Below are positions 23,107 through 31,272 of a stretch of DNA of 37,325 bases, piece after piece. Both the position numbers and the translations under genes were made by a program. Source of the DNA: Nostoc mirabile CHAB5784 (lineage in GTDB: Bacteria; Cyanobacteriota; Cyanobacteriia; Cyanobacteriales; Nostocaceae); assembly GCF_020829645.1 (NCBI RefSeq), contig NZ_JAIVFS010000084.1, forward strand, positions 1 to 37,325, read 5' to 3'. The first letter of the stretch is position 1. Each line of letters opens with the position of its first letter. The notes below the pieces were generated by a model that had not been told where the DNA came from, ran no database searches, and saw only the letters and a list, made by a program, of their open reading frames with translations.

Positions 23107-24240
23107 TTAACTTGGCTACGTAAAAACCTGTTCAGTACTTGGTACAACAGCTTGTTAACTGTTGTCTGTTTAGTGTTACTGTTTTGGATACTGCGAGGAG
23201 TTATAACTTGGGCAACTACTCAAGCACAATGGGCAGTAATTCAGGTTAATTTACGTTTATTTTTAGTTGGTAGATTTCCGCAAACGCTATATTGGCGAAC
23301 TTGGATTGTATTGGCGATCGCTTCGACTTTAGGCGCTATAACTGGGGGTGTATTCTTTGGTAAACAACAGTTAATAAAGCGTGGAATTGCTTTGTTTGCT
23401 TTAATCATCGGCGTTTTGTTAGTTGTTTTACCACTAGATTTTACATACCGCCTTTGGTTACTGTTAATTGCAGTTTTACTATTTGTAGGTTTTTGGCTTG
23501 GAGGAAAGTTTACTAAAGTACTAACTCCTTGGTCCCTACTATGGTTACTGTCTTTCCCCGTTATTCTCTGGCTAATTGGCGGTGGATTTGGATTGCAGCC
23601 TGTATCTACAAATTTATGGAACGGTTTGCTACTTACCCTACTAATGGCAGCAGTCAGTATTGTGCTTTCCTTTCCCATTGGAGTTTTACTTGCTTTAGGG
23701 CGTACAAGCAATTTGCTTGTAGTACGTTGGTTTTCCATCCTGTACATTGAAATTGTCAGGGGAGTACCACTGATTGGAATTTTGTTCCTCGCTCAGGTAA
23801 TGCTTCCCTTATTTTTATCAGCAGATGTGCGTCTAGATCGGGTATTGCGAGCAATTGCTGGATTGGTTTTATTTAGTGCTGCATACATGGCAGAAAACGT
23901 GCGCGGTGGACTCCAATCAATTTCTCGCGGGCAAATTGAAGCAGCGAAAGCGCTAGGATTAAATACAGCCTTGGTAGTTTTGTTAATCGTCTTACCTCAA
24001 GCATTGCGTAACGTTATTCCTGTGATCGTTGGACAGTTCATCGGCTTATTTAAAGACACTTCACTATTATCTTTAGTGGGATTGGTGGAACTCACAGGTA
24101 TTGCGCGTTCCATATTAGCCCAACCACAGTTTCTCGGACGCTATGCAGAAGTTTATCTATTTATTGGGTTTATTTACTGGGTATTTTGTTACTCAATGTC
24201 GTTAGCTTCTCGGCGGTTAGAGAGACAGTTAAATCAGTAG
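23092..24240 (+). CDS. natH: Amino-acid ABC transporter permease NatH
   Basis: A 382-aa permease with about ten hydrophobic segments, longer than NatG because of an N-terminal hydrophobic extension. The EAA-loop region is EAAKALGLNTALVVLLIVLP with QALRNVIPVIVGQFIGLFKD following, and the family helix ILYIEIVRGVPLIGILFLAQ precedes it. The start codon ATGACAAATGACAAATTAAC is formed by the heptad array itself, and no ribosome binding site is visible, so the true start could be different. It works with NatG, the NatF binding protein and BgtA. Confidence 0.9.
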   Translation: MTNDKLTWLRKNLFSTWYNSLLTVVCLVLLFWILRGVITWATTQAQWAVIQVNLRLFLVGRFPQTLYWRTWIVLAIASTLGAITGGVFFGKQQLIKRGIALFALIIGVLLVVLPLDFTYRLWLLLIAVLLFVGFWLGGKFTKVLTPWSLLWLLSFPVILWLIGGGFGLQPVSTNLWNGLLLTLLMAAVSIVLSFPIGVLLALGRTSNLLVVRWFSILYIEIVRGVPLIGILFLAQVMLPLFLSADVRLDRVLRAIAGLVLFSAAYMAENVRGGLQSISRGQIEAAKALGLNTALVVLLIVLPQALRNVIPVIVGQFIGLFKDTSLLSLVGLVELTGIARSILAQPQFLGRYAEVYLFIGFIYWVFCYSMSLASRRLERQLNQ

Positions 24241-24775
24241 TTAGGAGATTTAAAAAATAAATTACTTAAGAAGAACTCAGGAGCCATACTTTAGAATGAT
24301 TCTAGTATTATGACTTTTTTTAACAAAACAGAATTCAGGAGTCAGGAGTCAGAATTCAGAATGAATTATATACGACTGGCGGATAGCGCAGCTTTAGCGA
24401 GTTCGCTAGCGTCGGAATAAACGGGGAGCATCCCAAATGTGTAAAAATATGATTTGTCATTGCGAGCGTAACGTAGTGAAGCAAAGCAATCGCAACATCT
24501 GTACTTTGGCGATTGATTGCTTCATTCCGCTTCTCTTACGAGACGCTACCGCGAACGCTTCATTCGCAATGACGACTCATTATCTTAAATAAATTTGCAA
24601 AATTGGGATGCTCCCAATAAACGGGTTTAAGTCCCCCGCCAAATTCAAAATTTGGTGGTGCAACAATTGAGTGGTGGGTCTAAATCCCCTACTCATTGAT
24701 TCTGGCTCCTGAATTCTGACTTCTGAATTCTTCTTTAATCTTTCAACTTTTGCCTTGTTTGGTCAGTTGTGTAAT
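24241..24775. repeat. Repeat-filled gap between natH and the Rpn gene
   Basis: This 535-bp gap has no gene. It has AATTCAGGAGTCAGGAGTCA-type repeats (24330-24363) and their inverse (24697-24737), a host repeat with a GCGTCGGAATAAACGGGTTT flavour, and the 192-bp MITE at 24424-24615 inserted within it. Confidence 0.7.
24424..24615. mobile_element. 192-bp MITE with 8-bp target duplication
   Basis: The element has perfect 13-bp terminal inverted repeats GGGAGCATCCCAA and TTGGGATGCTCCC. The 8-bp sequence AATAAACG flanks it on both sides (24416-24423 and 24616-24623). Inside, GTCATTGCGAGCG (from 24455) and its complement-like end CGCAATGAC (about 24565-24573) form a second inverted pair, so it may hold a further nested repeat. 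It encodes no transposase; the 8-bp duplication points to an unrelated family from the TA-flanked MITE. Confidence 0.88.
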
Positions 24776-25627
24776 TTATTGTGCATCTAACCAAGCTTGT
24801 AAATCCGCCAAGCTGGTAAAATCCAACAGAGCAACGCTTAGATTCTCAAGCACTGTTAAGGGTAAATGAGAAATAGTTGCTTGCATTTCTTCAGACAGTT
24901 CTTGCCCAAGGAGCTTAGTCAAGAGTCGAACAATTAATTTAACAGTTGCTTCCTGTTCTCCCTCCTGTCGTCCTTCTTCTTTAATTTCTCGATAAACTCT
25001 CGTTTGCTGTAAAGTTATACCTAACATAATTTCCACCTCAGATCGGCTTAATTGTTCAAATTTGTATACCATTATGGTCGTTATCAATTCTATTATGGCG
25101 CGACTTGATAGTTGTGGTACTTCTTCGTATGTTCTCGTTAGCAAATACCTAGCTTCTTCTGGTGCTTGGTCTTCTTCTATCGTAGTCAGTACCATGAGTG
25201 CTAAACCCAAAGGTAATTCACGAATATCTCCTAACTCGTCCAAGTAAACGCGATACAATTGTTCGCTATTAAGGAATGCGCGGTAGGGATAGCTATTACT
25301 TTGTTCGGTACTGCGGGATGGGTAGATTACCACCGCTTGCCAATCACTGTATCTCATACGGTTGCGATAGAAATACAATAACGACTCGGCAAATAGCCTT
25401 TCGTAGAGCATTTCATCTCTCTGAAATTGAACTTCGCTGAAATATACAACCCCGGCATCAGCAGTATCAGGTGGAAGAAACACACCATCAATTTCAAATT
25501 TGGGTTCCTTGACAGCTACGGAATCAAAACGATAATTATCAGCATTGGCTGGGGGATTTGTCAACAATTCAAATAATAGGCTTGGGGATTGTTGAAATAG
25601 TTTGTAGAAAATTGAGTCTCGGCGCAT
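24776..25627 (-). CDS. Rpn-family nuclease/putative transposase (DUF2887)
   Basis: A 283-aa protein of the Rpn/YhgA-like, DUF2887 group. The PD-(D/E)XK nuclease core is seen as FEIDGVFLPP (D47) and VVYFSEVQFQ (E65, Q67). The C-terminal part has a coil-forming helix (REIKEEGRQEGEQEATVKLI) and LLGQELSEEMQATISHL, typical for the family. These proteins are linked to RecA-independent recombination and are often mobile or multicopy in cyanobacteria. It lies on the opposite strand between natH and bgtA. Confidence 0.87.
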   Translation of the reverse strand: MRRDSIFYKLFQQSPSLLFELLTNPPANADNYRFDSVAVKEPKFEIDGVFLPPDTADAGVVYFSEVQFQRDEMLYERLFAESLLYFYRNRMRYSDWQAVVIYPSRSTEQSNSYPYRAFLNSEQLYRVYLDELGDIRELPLGLALMVLTTIEEDQAPEEARYLLTRTYEEVPQLSSRAIIELITTIMVYKFEQLSRSEVEIMLGITLQQTRVYREIKEEGRQEGEQEATVKLIVRLLTKLLGQELSEEMQATISHLPLTVLENLSVALLDFTSLADLQAWLDAQ

Positions 25628-25913
25628 GTAGGGGTTGCGAAAAATTTATTTTAACTCATAATATATCTTCAGATGGCTTATACCACAAATTTTATTTATG
25701 AATGATTTTGTGATGTGGTGGTATTGTTCCCTGGCAAAATCTTAGATAGACGATCGCGCTGTAAAATCTGATTAATTAGGGTTATTATTGATAAGCGATC
25801 ACTATGGTAAAAATTTATTATCGCTATCGAAAATCAGCAATTACTTAATAGTCATTCCATCAGCTTATCGATAGGTATCGCTAATTTACTAAAAAATTTG
25901 GAGTTGCAAATCC
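25628..25913. other. Upstream region of bgtA
   Basis: This 286-bp gap is AT-rich with no gene. It has several TTATCGATAGGTATCGC/TTATCGCTATCG-type short inverted repeats. No NtcA site (GTA-N8-TAC) is seen. A GGAG ribosome binding site stands about ten bases before the GTG start. Confidence 0.45.
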
Positions 25914-26657
25914 GTGACAAGAAAACAAGCACCGATGATTATTGCTGAAGATGTTCACAAGTGGTATGGAAAGTTCCATGCTCTTCAGGGTGTGAGCTTG
26001 ACAGTCAATCGTGGAGAAGTAGTAGTATTGATGGGGCCATCGGGTTCAGGAAAATCTACCTTTATCCGCACATTTAACGCTCTAGAAGAATACCAAAAGG
26101 GAAAAATTGAAATTGACGGCATTACCCTCAGCCATGACTTGCGAAATATTGAAACGATTCGCCGAGAAGTGGGAATGGTATTTCAGCAATTTAATTTATT
26201 TCCTCATCTTACAGTATTGCAAAATATCTCTTTAGCACCAATTTGGGTACGGCGATCGCAAAAGGCAAAAGCTGAAGAATTGGCAATGCAACTATTAGAA
26301 AGAGTGGGAATTTTAGAACAGGCGCAAAAATATCCAGGACAGTTATCTGGTGGACAACAGCAACGAGTAGCGATCGCTCGTGCTTTAGCCATGCAACCCA
26401 AAATTATGCTGTTTGACGAACCCACCTCAGCCTTAGATCCAGAAATGGTACGAGAAGTTTTAGATGTAATGCGAAATCTCGCCCGTGATGGGATGACAAT
26501 GGTAGTCGTCACCCACGAAGTTGGATTCGCTCGTGAAGTCGCCGACCGAGTTATTCTCATGGATAGCGGTACCCTGGTCGAGTCAGCTACCCCTGAGACA
26601 TTTTTCAGCAACCCAAAAGAAGAAAGAACACGCAAGTTTTTATCACAAATTCTCTAA
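25914..26657 (+). CDS. bgtA: Amino-acid ABC transporter ATPase BgtA
   Basis: A 247-aa ATPase subunit of the polar amino-acid uptake (HisP/GlnQ) group. Walker A is GPSGSGKST at 41-49, the signature is LSGGQQQ, Walker B is IMLFDEP, and the H-loop is VVVTHEVGFA. GTG at 25914 is the likely start, with GGAG about ten bases upstream; ATG at 25935 is an alternative. In Anabaena BgtA serves both the N-II and basic amino-acid systems. Here it is separated from natH by the Rpn gene and about 0.8 kb of repeat and spacer, so it has its own promoter. Confidence 0.9.
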   Translation: MTRKQAPMIIAEDVHKWYGKFHALQGVSLTVNRGEVVVLMGPSGSGKSTFIRTFNALEEYQKGKIEIDGITLSHDLRNIETIRREVGMVFQQFNLFPHLTVLQNISLAPIWVRRSQKAKAEELAMQLLERVGILEQAQKYPGQLSGGQQQRVAIARALAMQPKIMLFDEPTSALDPEMVREVLDVMRNLARDGMTMVVVTHEVGFAREVADRVILMDSGTLVESATPETFFSNPKEERTRKFLSQIL

Positions 26658-26707
26658 AACCTCCGCGCTACTTTGCGCTCAACTTTGCGCCCCTCTGCGT
26701 TTCACTT
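26658..26707. repeat. CTCTGCG-type repeat after bgtA
   Basis: CGCGCTACTTTGCGCTC and GCGCCCCTCTGCGTTTC lie between convergent genes. They look like copies of the same degenerate CTTTGCG/CTCTGCG family seen elsewhere in the window. Confidence 0.55.
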
Positions 26708-27502
26708 CTAACCCTTTTGTCCCACAACTTCACACCAAGCAGCAGCAAAAAATCCATCTGGGTGCTGACTCCATTCTCGTAAAGCACGACTCATTGCTGT
26801 AAGCGCGCGCTCATCAGTCCAACCTTTCTCTATAGCTCCATCCACCTTTGCAGAAGCCTCAATTCGCAGCGCTAAATATTCTGTAGCTTCACTCAGCGAC
26901 TCAGAACATTGATAAGAAGCCGAAGCTTGGATATTAGTAAACCCACTTTGGCGCAGCAGGGCGCGTAACTCTCTACCTACGTCAGGATTACCAGAATTTT
27001 GCTGCTGGAGCCACTTGTAATAAGAAAATGCTTTTTCCAGTTCTGGTGTAGACGGTGCAATCAAAAACCCGCCCCAGTCAGGACTACGAAGCCCAATAAT
27101 TCCCCCCGGTTTTAAAACTCGCCACAGTTCCCGTAACGCCTGCGTCGGTTCTTGAAGATGCTCAAATAGTGCATGGGAAAAGATTGCATCAAATGAGTTA
27201 TCCGGGAAGGGTAAAGCATAAATATTCGCCTCCAGAAAATTAGCATTACTCACACCTTGAGTGAAAGCACTCTCCGCAGCTATCTGGATTTGAGAAGCTT
27301 CGCGATCAATACCTCTAAGCGTACCAGGGAAAATTGCTTTTGCTAAACCCAAAGTGATCGTCCCAGGTCCGCAGCCACAATCTAGCAATTTCATCCCTGG
27401 ACGTAAATAAGGCTTGAAAAACGCACCATGAGTATCTAAGCTGCGTTTTGCCATGAAATTCGTCGCATTACTCGAATAGCCTGGAGTATACTTTTCCTGC
27501 AT
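26708..27502 (-). CDS. SAM-dependent class I methyltransferase
   Basis: A 264-aa methyltransferase. Motif I is LLDCGCGPGTITLGLAKAI, with the acidic end of strand 2 at GIDREASQI. Motif II/III is NIYALPFPDNSFDAIFSHAL, then LRELWRVLKPGGIIGLRSP. The frame is open further upstream, but MQEKYTPGYSSNATNFMAK fits the family and has AGGGA nine bases before. The acceptor is unknown. It is divergent from a LysR gene across a 103-bp gap, a usual pattern for LysR targets. Confidence 0.88.
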   Translation of the reverse strand: MQEKYTPGYSSNATNFMAKRSLDTHGAFFKPYLRPGMKLLDCGCGPGTITLGLAKAIFPGTLRGIDREASQIQIAAESAFTQGVSNANFLEANIYALPFPDNSFDAIFSHALFEHLQEPTQALRELWRVLKPGGIIGLRSPDWGGFLIAPSTPELEKAFSYYKWLQQQNSGNPDVGRELRALLRQSGFTNIQASASYQCSESLSEATEYLALRIEASAKVDGAIEKGWTDERALTAMSRALREWSQHPDGFFAAAWCEVVGQKG

Positions 27503-27605
27503 TGCTCTGATTCCCTGCAATATTTGTATGAGTATCATAAGCAGGTACTTTTCAGATGTCCAATATATATTTAAATAAAATTGAAACTTATAAAATATCA
27601 AAAAA

Positions 27606-28490
27606 ATGGAACTGCGACACCTGCGCTACTTTATTGCTGTCGCTGAAGAACTGCACTTCAGTAGAGCCGCCGAGCGATTGCACATTGCTCAACCGCCCTT
27701 AAGCCAGCAAATTCAGCAACTAGAGGCGCAATTGGGGGTAGAACTGTTTCAGCGTAAAACCAAACGACAGGTGCAGCTAACGGAAGCTGGACAAGTATTT
27801 TTGCAAGAAGCTTATCAACTTTTAGCTCAACTCCAAAAAGCAATTGAGCTAATTCAAAAAACGGGAAGAGGTGAAAAGGGACAACTAAGAATTGGCTTTA
27901 CTAGCTTAGTAACCTACGATTTGCTTCCTGTGATTTTGCGACGGTTTCGAGAACAGTTTCCAGAAGTAGAGTTGATTTTGCAAGAATTAACCACAACTCA
28001 GCAGGAGCAAGCGTTACAAGAACGCTGCATCCATGTAGGCTTTGCCCATCCGCCCTTAGAAGACAACACACTCAATCAAGAGTGCATTCAGCGAGAAGCT
28101 TTAATTGTGGCTATGTTAGAAACTCATCCCTTAGCTGAACAAGAAAAGATTTCAGTGCGATCGCTAGTAAACGAAAACTTTATCATGTTCCCTCGCCATT
28201 TGGGCCCCGGACTTTACGACCAAATCGTAAGTCTTTGTCAGCAAGGAAATTTCAGCCCGAAAGTGACTCAAGAAGCGATTCAGATGCAGACAATTATTGG
28301 ATTGGTTTCAGCAGGAATGGGAATTGCGATCGCACCGTCTTCATTACAAAATCTTCAGAGGGGTGGTGTAGTTTATCGCGCTGTAGAGGAGAAAACACCA
28401 TTAGTAGAAACGGCTATAGTGTGGCAACAACAGGATATGACACCTGTACTAAGGGAATTTCTGCAAGTTGTCAGGAGTATCTGTGGTTAA
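27606..28490 (+). CDS. LysR-family transcriptional regulator
   Basis: A 294-aa LysR regulator. The winged HTH is at residues 1-60 (MELRHLRYFIAVAEELHFSR, then AAERLHIAQPPLSQQIQQLE). The effector domain begins near residue 90 (GQLRIGFTSLVTYDLLPVIL) and ends normally. It is close to the CatR/BenM-like subset, but the ligand cannot be told. Divergent transcription from the methyltransferase at 27502 suggests it controls that gene and itself from the 103-bp shared region. Confidence 0.92.
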   Translation: MELRHLRYFIAVAEELHFSRAAERLHIAQPPLSQQIQQLEAQLGVELFQRKTKRQVQLTEAGQVFLQEAYQLLAQLQKAIELIQKTGRGEKGQLRIGFTSLVTYDLLPVILRRFREQFPEVELILQELTTTQQEQALQERCIHVGFAHPPLEDNTLNQECIQREALIVAMLETHPLAEQEKISVRSLVNENFIMFPRHLGPGLYDQIVSLCQQGNFSPKVTQEAIQMQTIIGLVSAGMGIAIAPSSLQNLQRGGVVYRAVEEKTPLVETAIVWQQQDMTPVLREFLQVVRSICG

Positions 28491-28494
28491 CTAA

Positions 28495-29118
28495 TTAGCT
28501 GTCTCCACGCCATGTAAAAATAATTTGTTCATCAGCTTGCCTAAACTCAATATTAAACTTATCAAATACAACTTCTCTTCCTAGAAGTAATTGCTCTCCA
28601 CCTGTATTAGTTTGTAACCATGCTACAGGAGCAATAAAACTGTGTTCATCAATTGTCATTTCAACATTACGTAAAACATACTCAATTCCACCTATGGTTT
28701 CTGCTAATAATTTTGATTCGGCATCAGCCAAAGCGTAGCCTAAATCTTGACCGACTTTGAAGGAAATTAAACTTAATTCAGCACCAGAGTCTACTAACAT
28801 TATTGTAGAAACTTCTATATCTCTATGCTTCAGTTTTACATGATAATTTGGTTGCCAATCATGTCGAGCAACTGTGCGAAAGCGAATTGGTAGAATTTGG
28901 ATAGAAGCAGTGCGAGGTGGAACTAAGTAAATTACAAATGGCTGTTCTGAAGCATCTGCCAATTCTAGAACTTCATGCAAGTTTTCACTATGAGCGATTA
29001 AGCCATTAGCATTATAAGCAACATATTGATTTTTATATAAATATAATAACATTTGGCGATTCTGGTTTAGCCACTTCAGCATTTGCTTACTTTCATCGGG
29101 AGAGGGTGTTTTATTCAT
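28495..29118 (-). CDS. Retropepsin-like aspartic protease domain protein
   Basis: A small soluble protein of about 207 aa (from ATG 29118; a GTG at 29187 would give 230). The N-terminal part (SKQMLKWLNQNRQMLLYLYK, NQYVAYNANGLI) resembles the DUF5678 helical domain. The C-terminal part has the single aspartyl-protease motif MLVDSGAELSLI with LLLGREVVFDKF further on, as in bacterial retropepsin-like domains, which are active as dimers. Its function here is unknown. It starts the accessory block. Confidence 0.75.
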   Translation of the reverse strand: MNKTPSPDESKQMLKWLNQNRQMLLYLYKNQYVAYNANGLIAHSENLHEVLELADASEQPFVIYLVPPRTASIQILPIRFRTVARHDWQPNYHVKLKHRDIEVSTIMLVDSGAELSLISFKVGQDLGYALADAESKLLAETIGGIEYVLRNVEMTIDEHSFIAPVAWLQTNTGGEQLLLGREVVFDKFNIEFRQADEQIIFTWRGDS

Positions 29119-29256
29119 AGATTTTGGTGACAATTTCAGCCATTTTCTAGCAGCTTGCCTTTTACTTATGATTGTATCTGCGATCACTCTGCATCTTCTG
29201 GTTAAAAAAGAGCGATCGCCTTAACTAAAATAATATTCCACTCTCAATAATATTTA

Positions 29257-29478
29257 TTATTCATAATGATATTTGCAAGTCAAAATAATCAATAAATCTT
29301 CTTGCACTTTGTAAACTAATCTATGTTCATCTGTGATCCTCCTTGACCAGTAACCTTGTAATTCATATTTTAATGGTTCTGGCTTCCCGATCCCTGCAAA
29401 AGGATCTCTTTGTATATCTCTAATCATTGATTTAGCGCGTGATGCTTTTACAATGACTAAACCTGAGAATCGTGTCAA
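29257..29478 (-). CDS. N-terminally truncated Txe/YoeB-type toxin
   Basis: The 73-aa frame has the C-terminal two-thirds of a RelE-superfamily Txe/YoeB ribosome-dependent mRNase: IRDIQRDPFAGIGKPEPLKY, GYWSRRITDEHRLVYKV, then the terminal CKYHYE. The E, R and H positions expected at the active site (KPEPL, SRRIT, KYHY) are kept. The first ~30 residues are replaced by MTRFSGLVIVKASRAKS, which does not match the family, and no antitoxin gene precedes it. It is probably a dead remnant, possibly cut by the rearrangement that placed the next gene. Confidence 0.65.
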   Translation of the reverse strand: MTRFSGLVIVKASRAKSMIRDIQRDPFAGIGKPEPLKYELQGYWSRRITDEHRLVYKVQEDLLIILTCKYHYE

Positions 29479-29905
29479 TATGGCGAATTTAGCTATTAAC
29501 CGATTTTTAGAGGCTCAACATACTTATACTGGCTACTTTGATACAGCATTAAAAGAAGATATTCAAGTAGCTGATGAATATTTATCGTCGATATTTTTAA
29601 CCTACGTAGCTAGAGCAAATTGCTACTTGGAATTCAATGAAATTTCAACTGCATATCTTTGTCTGCAAGAAGGTACAGAATTTCTTAGTAAGTGCGTTAA
29701 CAAATATTTTGATAAAGTGTTTTTTTATCTTGATGACGAAGAACAGGAAAAGTTTTACAAAAACTACCCTCTGTTACTTTCTACTTCTTACATTACTGTC
29801 AATGGTGTGATTACTGGAATATTTGGTTATTTAGGTTATTTAGGTTATTGTAGGAAAGCATTACTAGCAAAAGCAGGGCGAACGCACGGCAATTTACTAG
29901 AATAA
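29453..29905 (+). CDS. Hypothetical protein, maybe part of a longer broken gene
   Basis: A 150-aa frame with start at 29453 or the in-frame ATG at 29480 (MANLAINRFLEAQ). It is helical with aromatic residues (NYPLLLSTSYITVNGVITGI) and a Gly/Tyr/Leu-rich end. The frame stops at TAA 29903-29905 but continues open for 79 codons to 30145 with a coding-like sequence (NPLEKLEAIIETNRRFEAYQ). So the two parts may be one gene split by a nonsense change. No family recognised. Its 5' end overlaps the toxin remnant on the other strand. Confidence 0.5.
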   Translation: MTKPENRVNMANLAINRFLEAQHTYTGYFDTALKEDIQVADEYLSSIFLTYVARANCYLEFNEISTAYLCLQEGTEFLSKCVNKYFDKVFFYLDDEEQEKFYKNYPLLLSTSYITVNGVITGIFGYLGYLGYCRKALLAKAGRTHGNLLE

Positions 29906-30145
29906 GTATTATTATGGGTAACATCTAAAAAAGAAGAAGAAACAGTATTAGATAACCCATTAGAAAAGCTTGAAGCTATTATTGAAACCAATCGCCGTTT
30001 TGAAGCATATCAAACAGAACTACAAGCAATATCCCAATTAGGAATCAGCTTTCATGACTGGCTTAAATTAACTCCGTCAACAGAAATTAAACCAGACGGT
30101 GCAGAATTAATGTATATAATTCCATCCAAACCTCTAGAGTTATAG
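29906..30145 (+). pseudogene. In-frame continuation without a start codon
   Basis: 79 codons in the same frame as the upstream gene, read after its TAA. No ATG or GTG with a ribosome binding site near its 5' end. Content such as ISQLGISFHDWLKLTPS and a clean stop (TAG) suggest former coding sequence. Confidence 0.4.
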
Positions 30146-30253
30146 CCTTCGATATGAACTAAATACAGCATTTCATTTATTCGTAGCGAATTAAATCTAG
30201 CAAGACTCTGCACCCCTCTGCGCTTACTCCGCGTCCCTTTGCGTTTAAAAACG

Positions 30254-30433
30254 CTACGATTCCTCTACACCTTGGCGAATCGCATTCTCCATATCCTCAA
30301 GAGTTTTAGGTTTTCCTAAATATTTTAAGCAACCTGCTACATCATCTAATTTAGTTGTTGAAAAACAATTACTAGGCTTTAATAAATCACCGACTTCTTG
30401 AGTTACTTCTGTTTTAACTCCAACTTTTTTCAT
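30254..30433 (-). CDS. Small antitoxin-tail-like protein
   Basis: A 59-aa protein starting at the ATG at 30433 with GGAAG four bases upstream. It overlaps the end of the DUF2442 gene by 20 bp, so it is the third gene of the operon. The C-terminal KLDDVAGCLKYLGKPKTLED and AIRQGVEES resemble the C-terminal tail of AbrB/VapB-type antitoxins, which bind a toxin. The AbrB DNA-binding half is missing, so it might be a fragment or a short antitoxin without DNA binding. Confidence 0.55.
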   Translation of the reverse strand: MKKVGVKTEVTQEVGDLLKPSNCFSTTKLDDVAGCLKYLGKPKTLEDMENAIRQGVEES

Positions 30434-30707
30434 ATTCTTCCAGATTTCTATAGGTGGGAATAGATTGGTTAGTAACCACAGAATAAAGAACATCTGGGTC
30501 TAAATCTGCGCCATTATCCCAGTGAATTGTTCCCCATTCAGCGTTAATTTTAACAGTTTTAAAATAGTTTAAATCTTTTAAAGGTGCAAAAATTCCCGTA
30601 AATTCGATTAACTGGTTAACATCAACAATACCTTCTTTTCCGTCTTCAAACTTCAAATATAGTTGATAGTTATCGTGAGGAATAACTTGTATAATGTCTT
30701 TAAGCAT
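30414..30707 (-). CDS. DUF2442 protein
   Basis: A 97-aa protein of DUF2442 (NE0471-like N-terminal fold): YQLYLKFEDGKEGIVDVNQL, GTIHWDNGADLDPDVLY. It starts 3 bp after the DUF4160 stop and so belongs to one operon. DUF4160-DUF2442 pairs are frequent in bacteria and have been proposed as toxin-antitoxin-like modules; no activity is known to me. Confidence 0.85.
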   Translation of the reverse strand: MLKDIIQVIPHDNYQLYLKFEDGKEGIVDVNQLIEFTGIFAPLKDLNYFKTVKINAEWGTIHWDNGADLDPDVLYSVVTNQSIPTYRNLEEYEKSWS

Positions 30708-30710
30708 AAT

Positions 30711-30971
30711 TCACTCTAATGGTTGAATTTTTTCTAAGAGATTATTTTGTCTTGCCAGTTGCCAGTTTTCTCTAAGTTCTGATTTGTGCATAGCTGCCCA
30801 TTCAATTACTAAACCAAGAACTCTAGGAGTGAGTTGACCTTCTAAAATTGATAAGGTTTCTATATGAATAATTGCCTTTTGCTGATTGTAGCGGACATAG
30901 AAATGAGGGGGCGGATGGTCGTTATAGTACATAGTAATGATAATCCCTAAAAAACGACAAATTTCAGGCAT
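30711..30971 (-). CDS. DUF4160 protein
   Basis: An 86-aa DUF4160 protein: MPEICRFLGIIITMYYNDHP, PPHFYVRYNQQKA. An excellent ribosome binding site AGGAGG stands seven bases before the ATG at 30971. The PPHFHV-type motif is the family signature. First gene of a three-gene operon with DUF2442 and a short antitoxin-like protein. Confidence 0.87.
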   Translation of the reverse strand: MPEICRFLGIIITMYYNDHPPPHFYVRYNQQKAIIHIETLSILEGQLTPRVLGLVIEWAAMHKSELRENWQLARQNNLLEKIQPLE

Positions 30972-31272
30972 CACATCACCTCCTCAATTATCCTGTCTAT
31001 TCAGCCATACCCACCTGATTGTAACTATTTTGAGTAGCTCTTTCTTTGTGCCTCTGTCATATCATGTCCGGGTAATTAGTTGTGATGTTCCATAGTCATA
31101 TTATTGTAGCAGCTAATAAACTCTCTCAAAATCCAACCCCAAATCCTGTATTCACCATTGTAATGCTCCTCGATCACTTTAGTTCTTATGTGGTTTTTGG
31201 TTAAAACTGGGATTTTTAAATAATTCTAGGACACTCCTAACTGGATAATTAAGCTGTGTTAGGGTGTGAGAA
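30972..31272. other. Divergent intergenic region
   Basis: This 301-bp region separates the minus-strand DUF4160 operon and the plus-strand nucleotidyltransferase/XRE pair and should hold both promoters. It is AT-rich; no repeat or coding frame is evident. Confidence 0.45.

Noticed and set aside
22658..23147. Two long minus-strand open frames over the minisatellite and heptad array
   Set aside because: Open only because 21 is a multiple of 3; no start site and composition follows the repeat.
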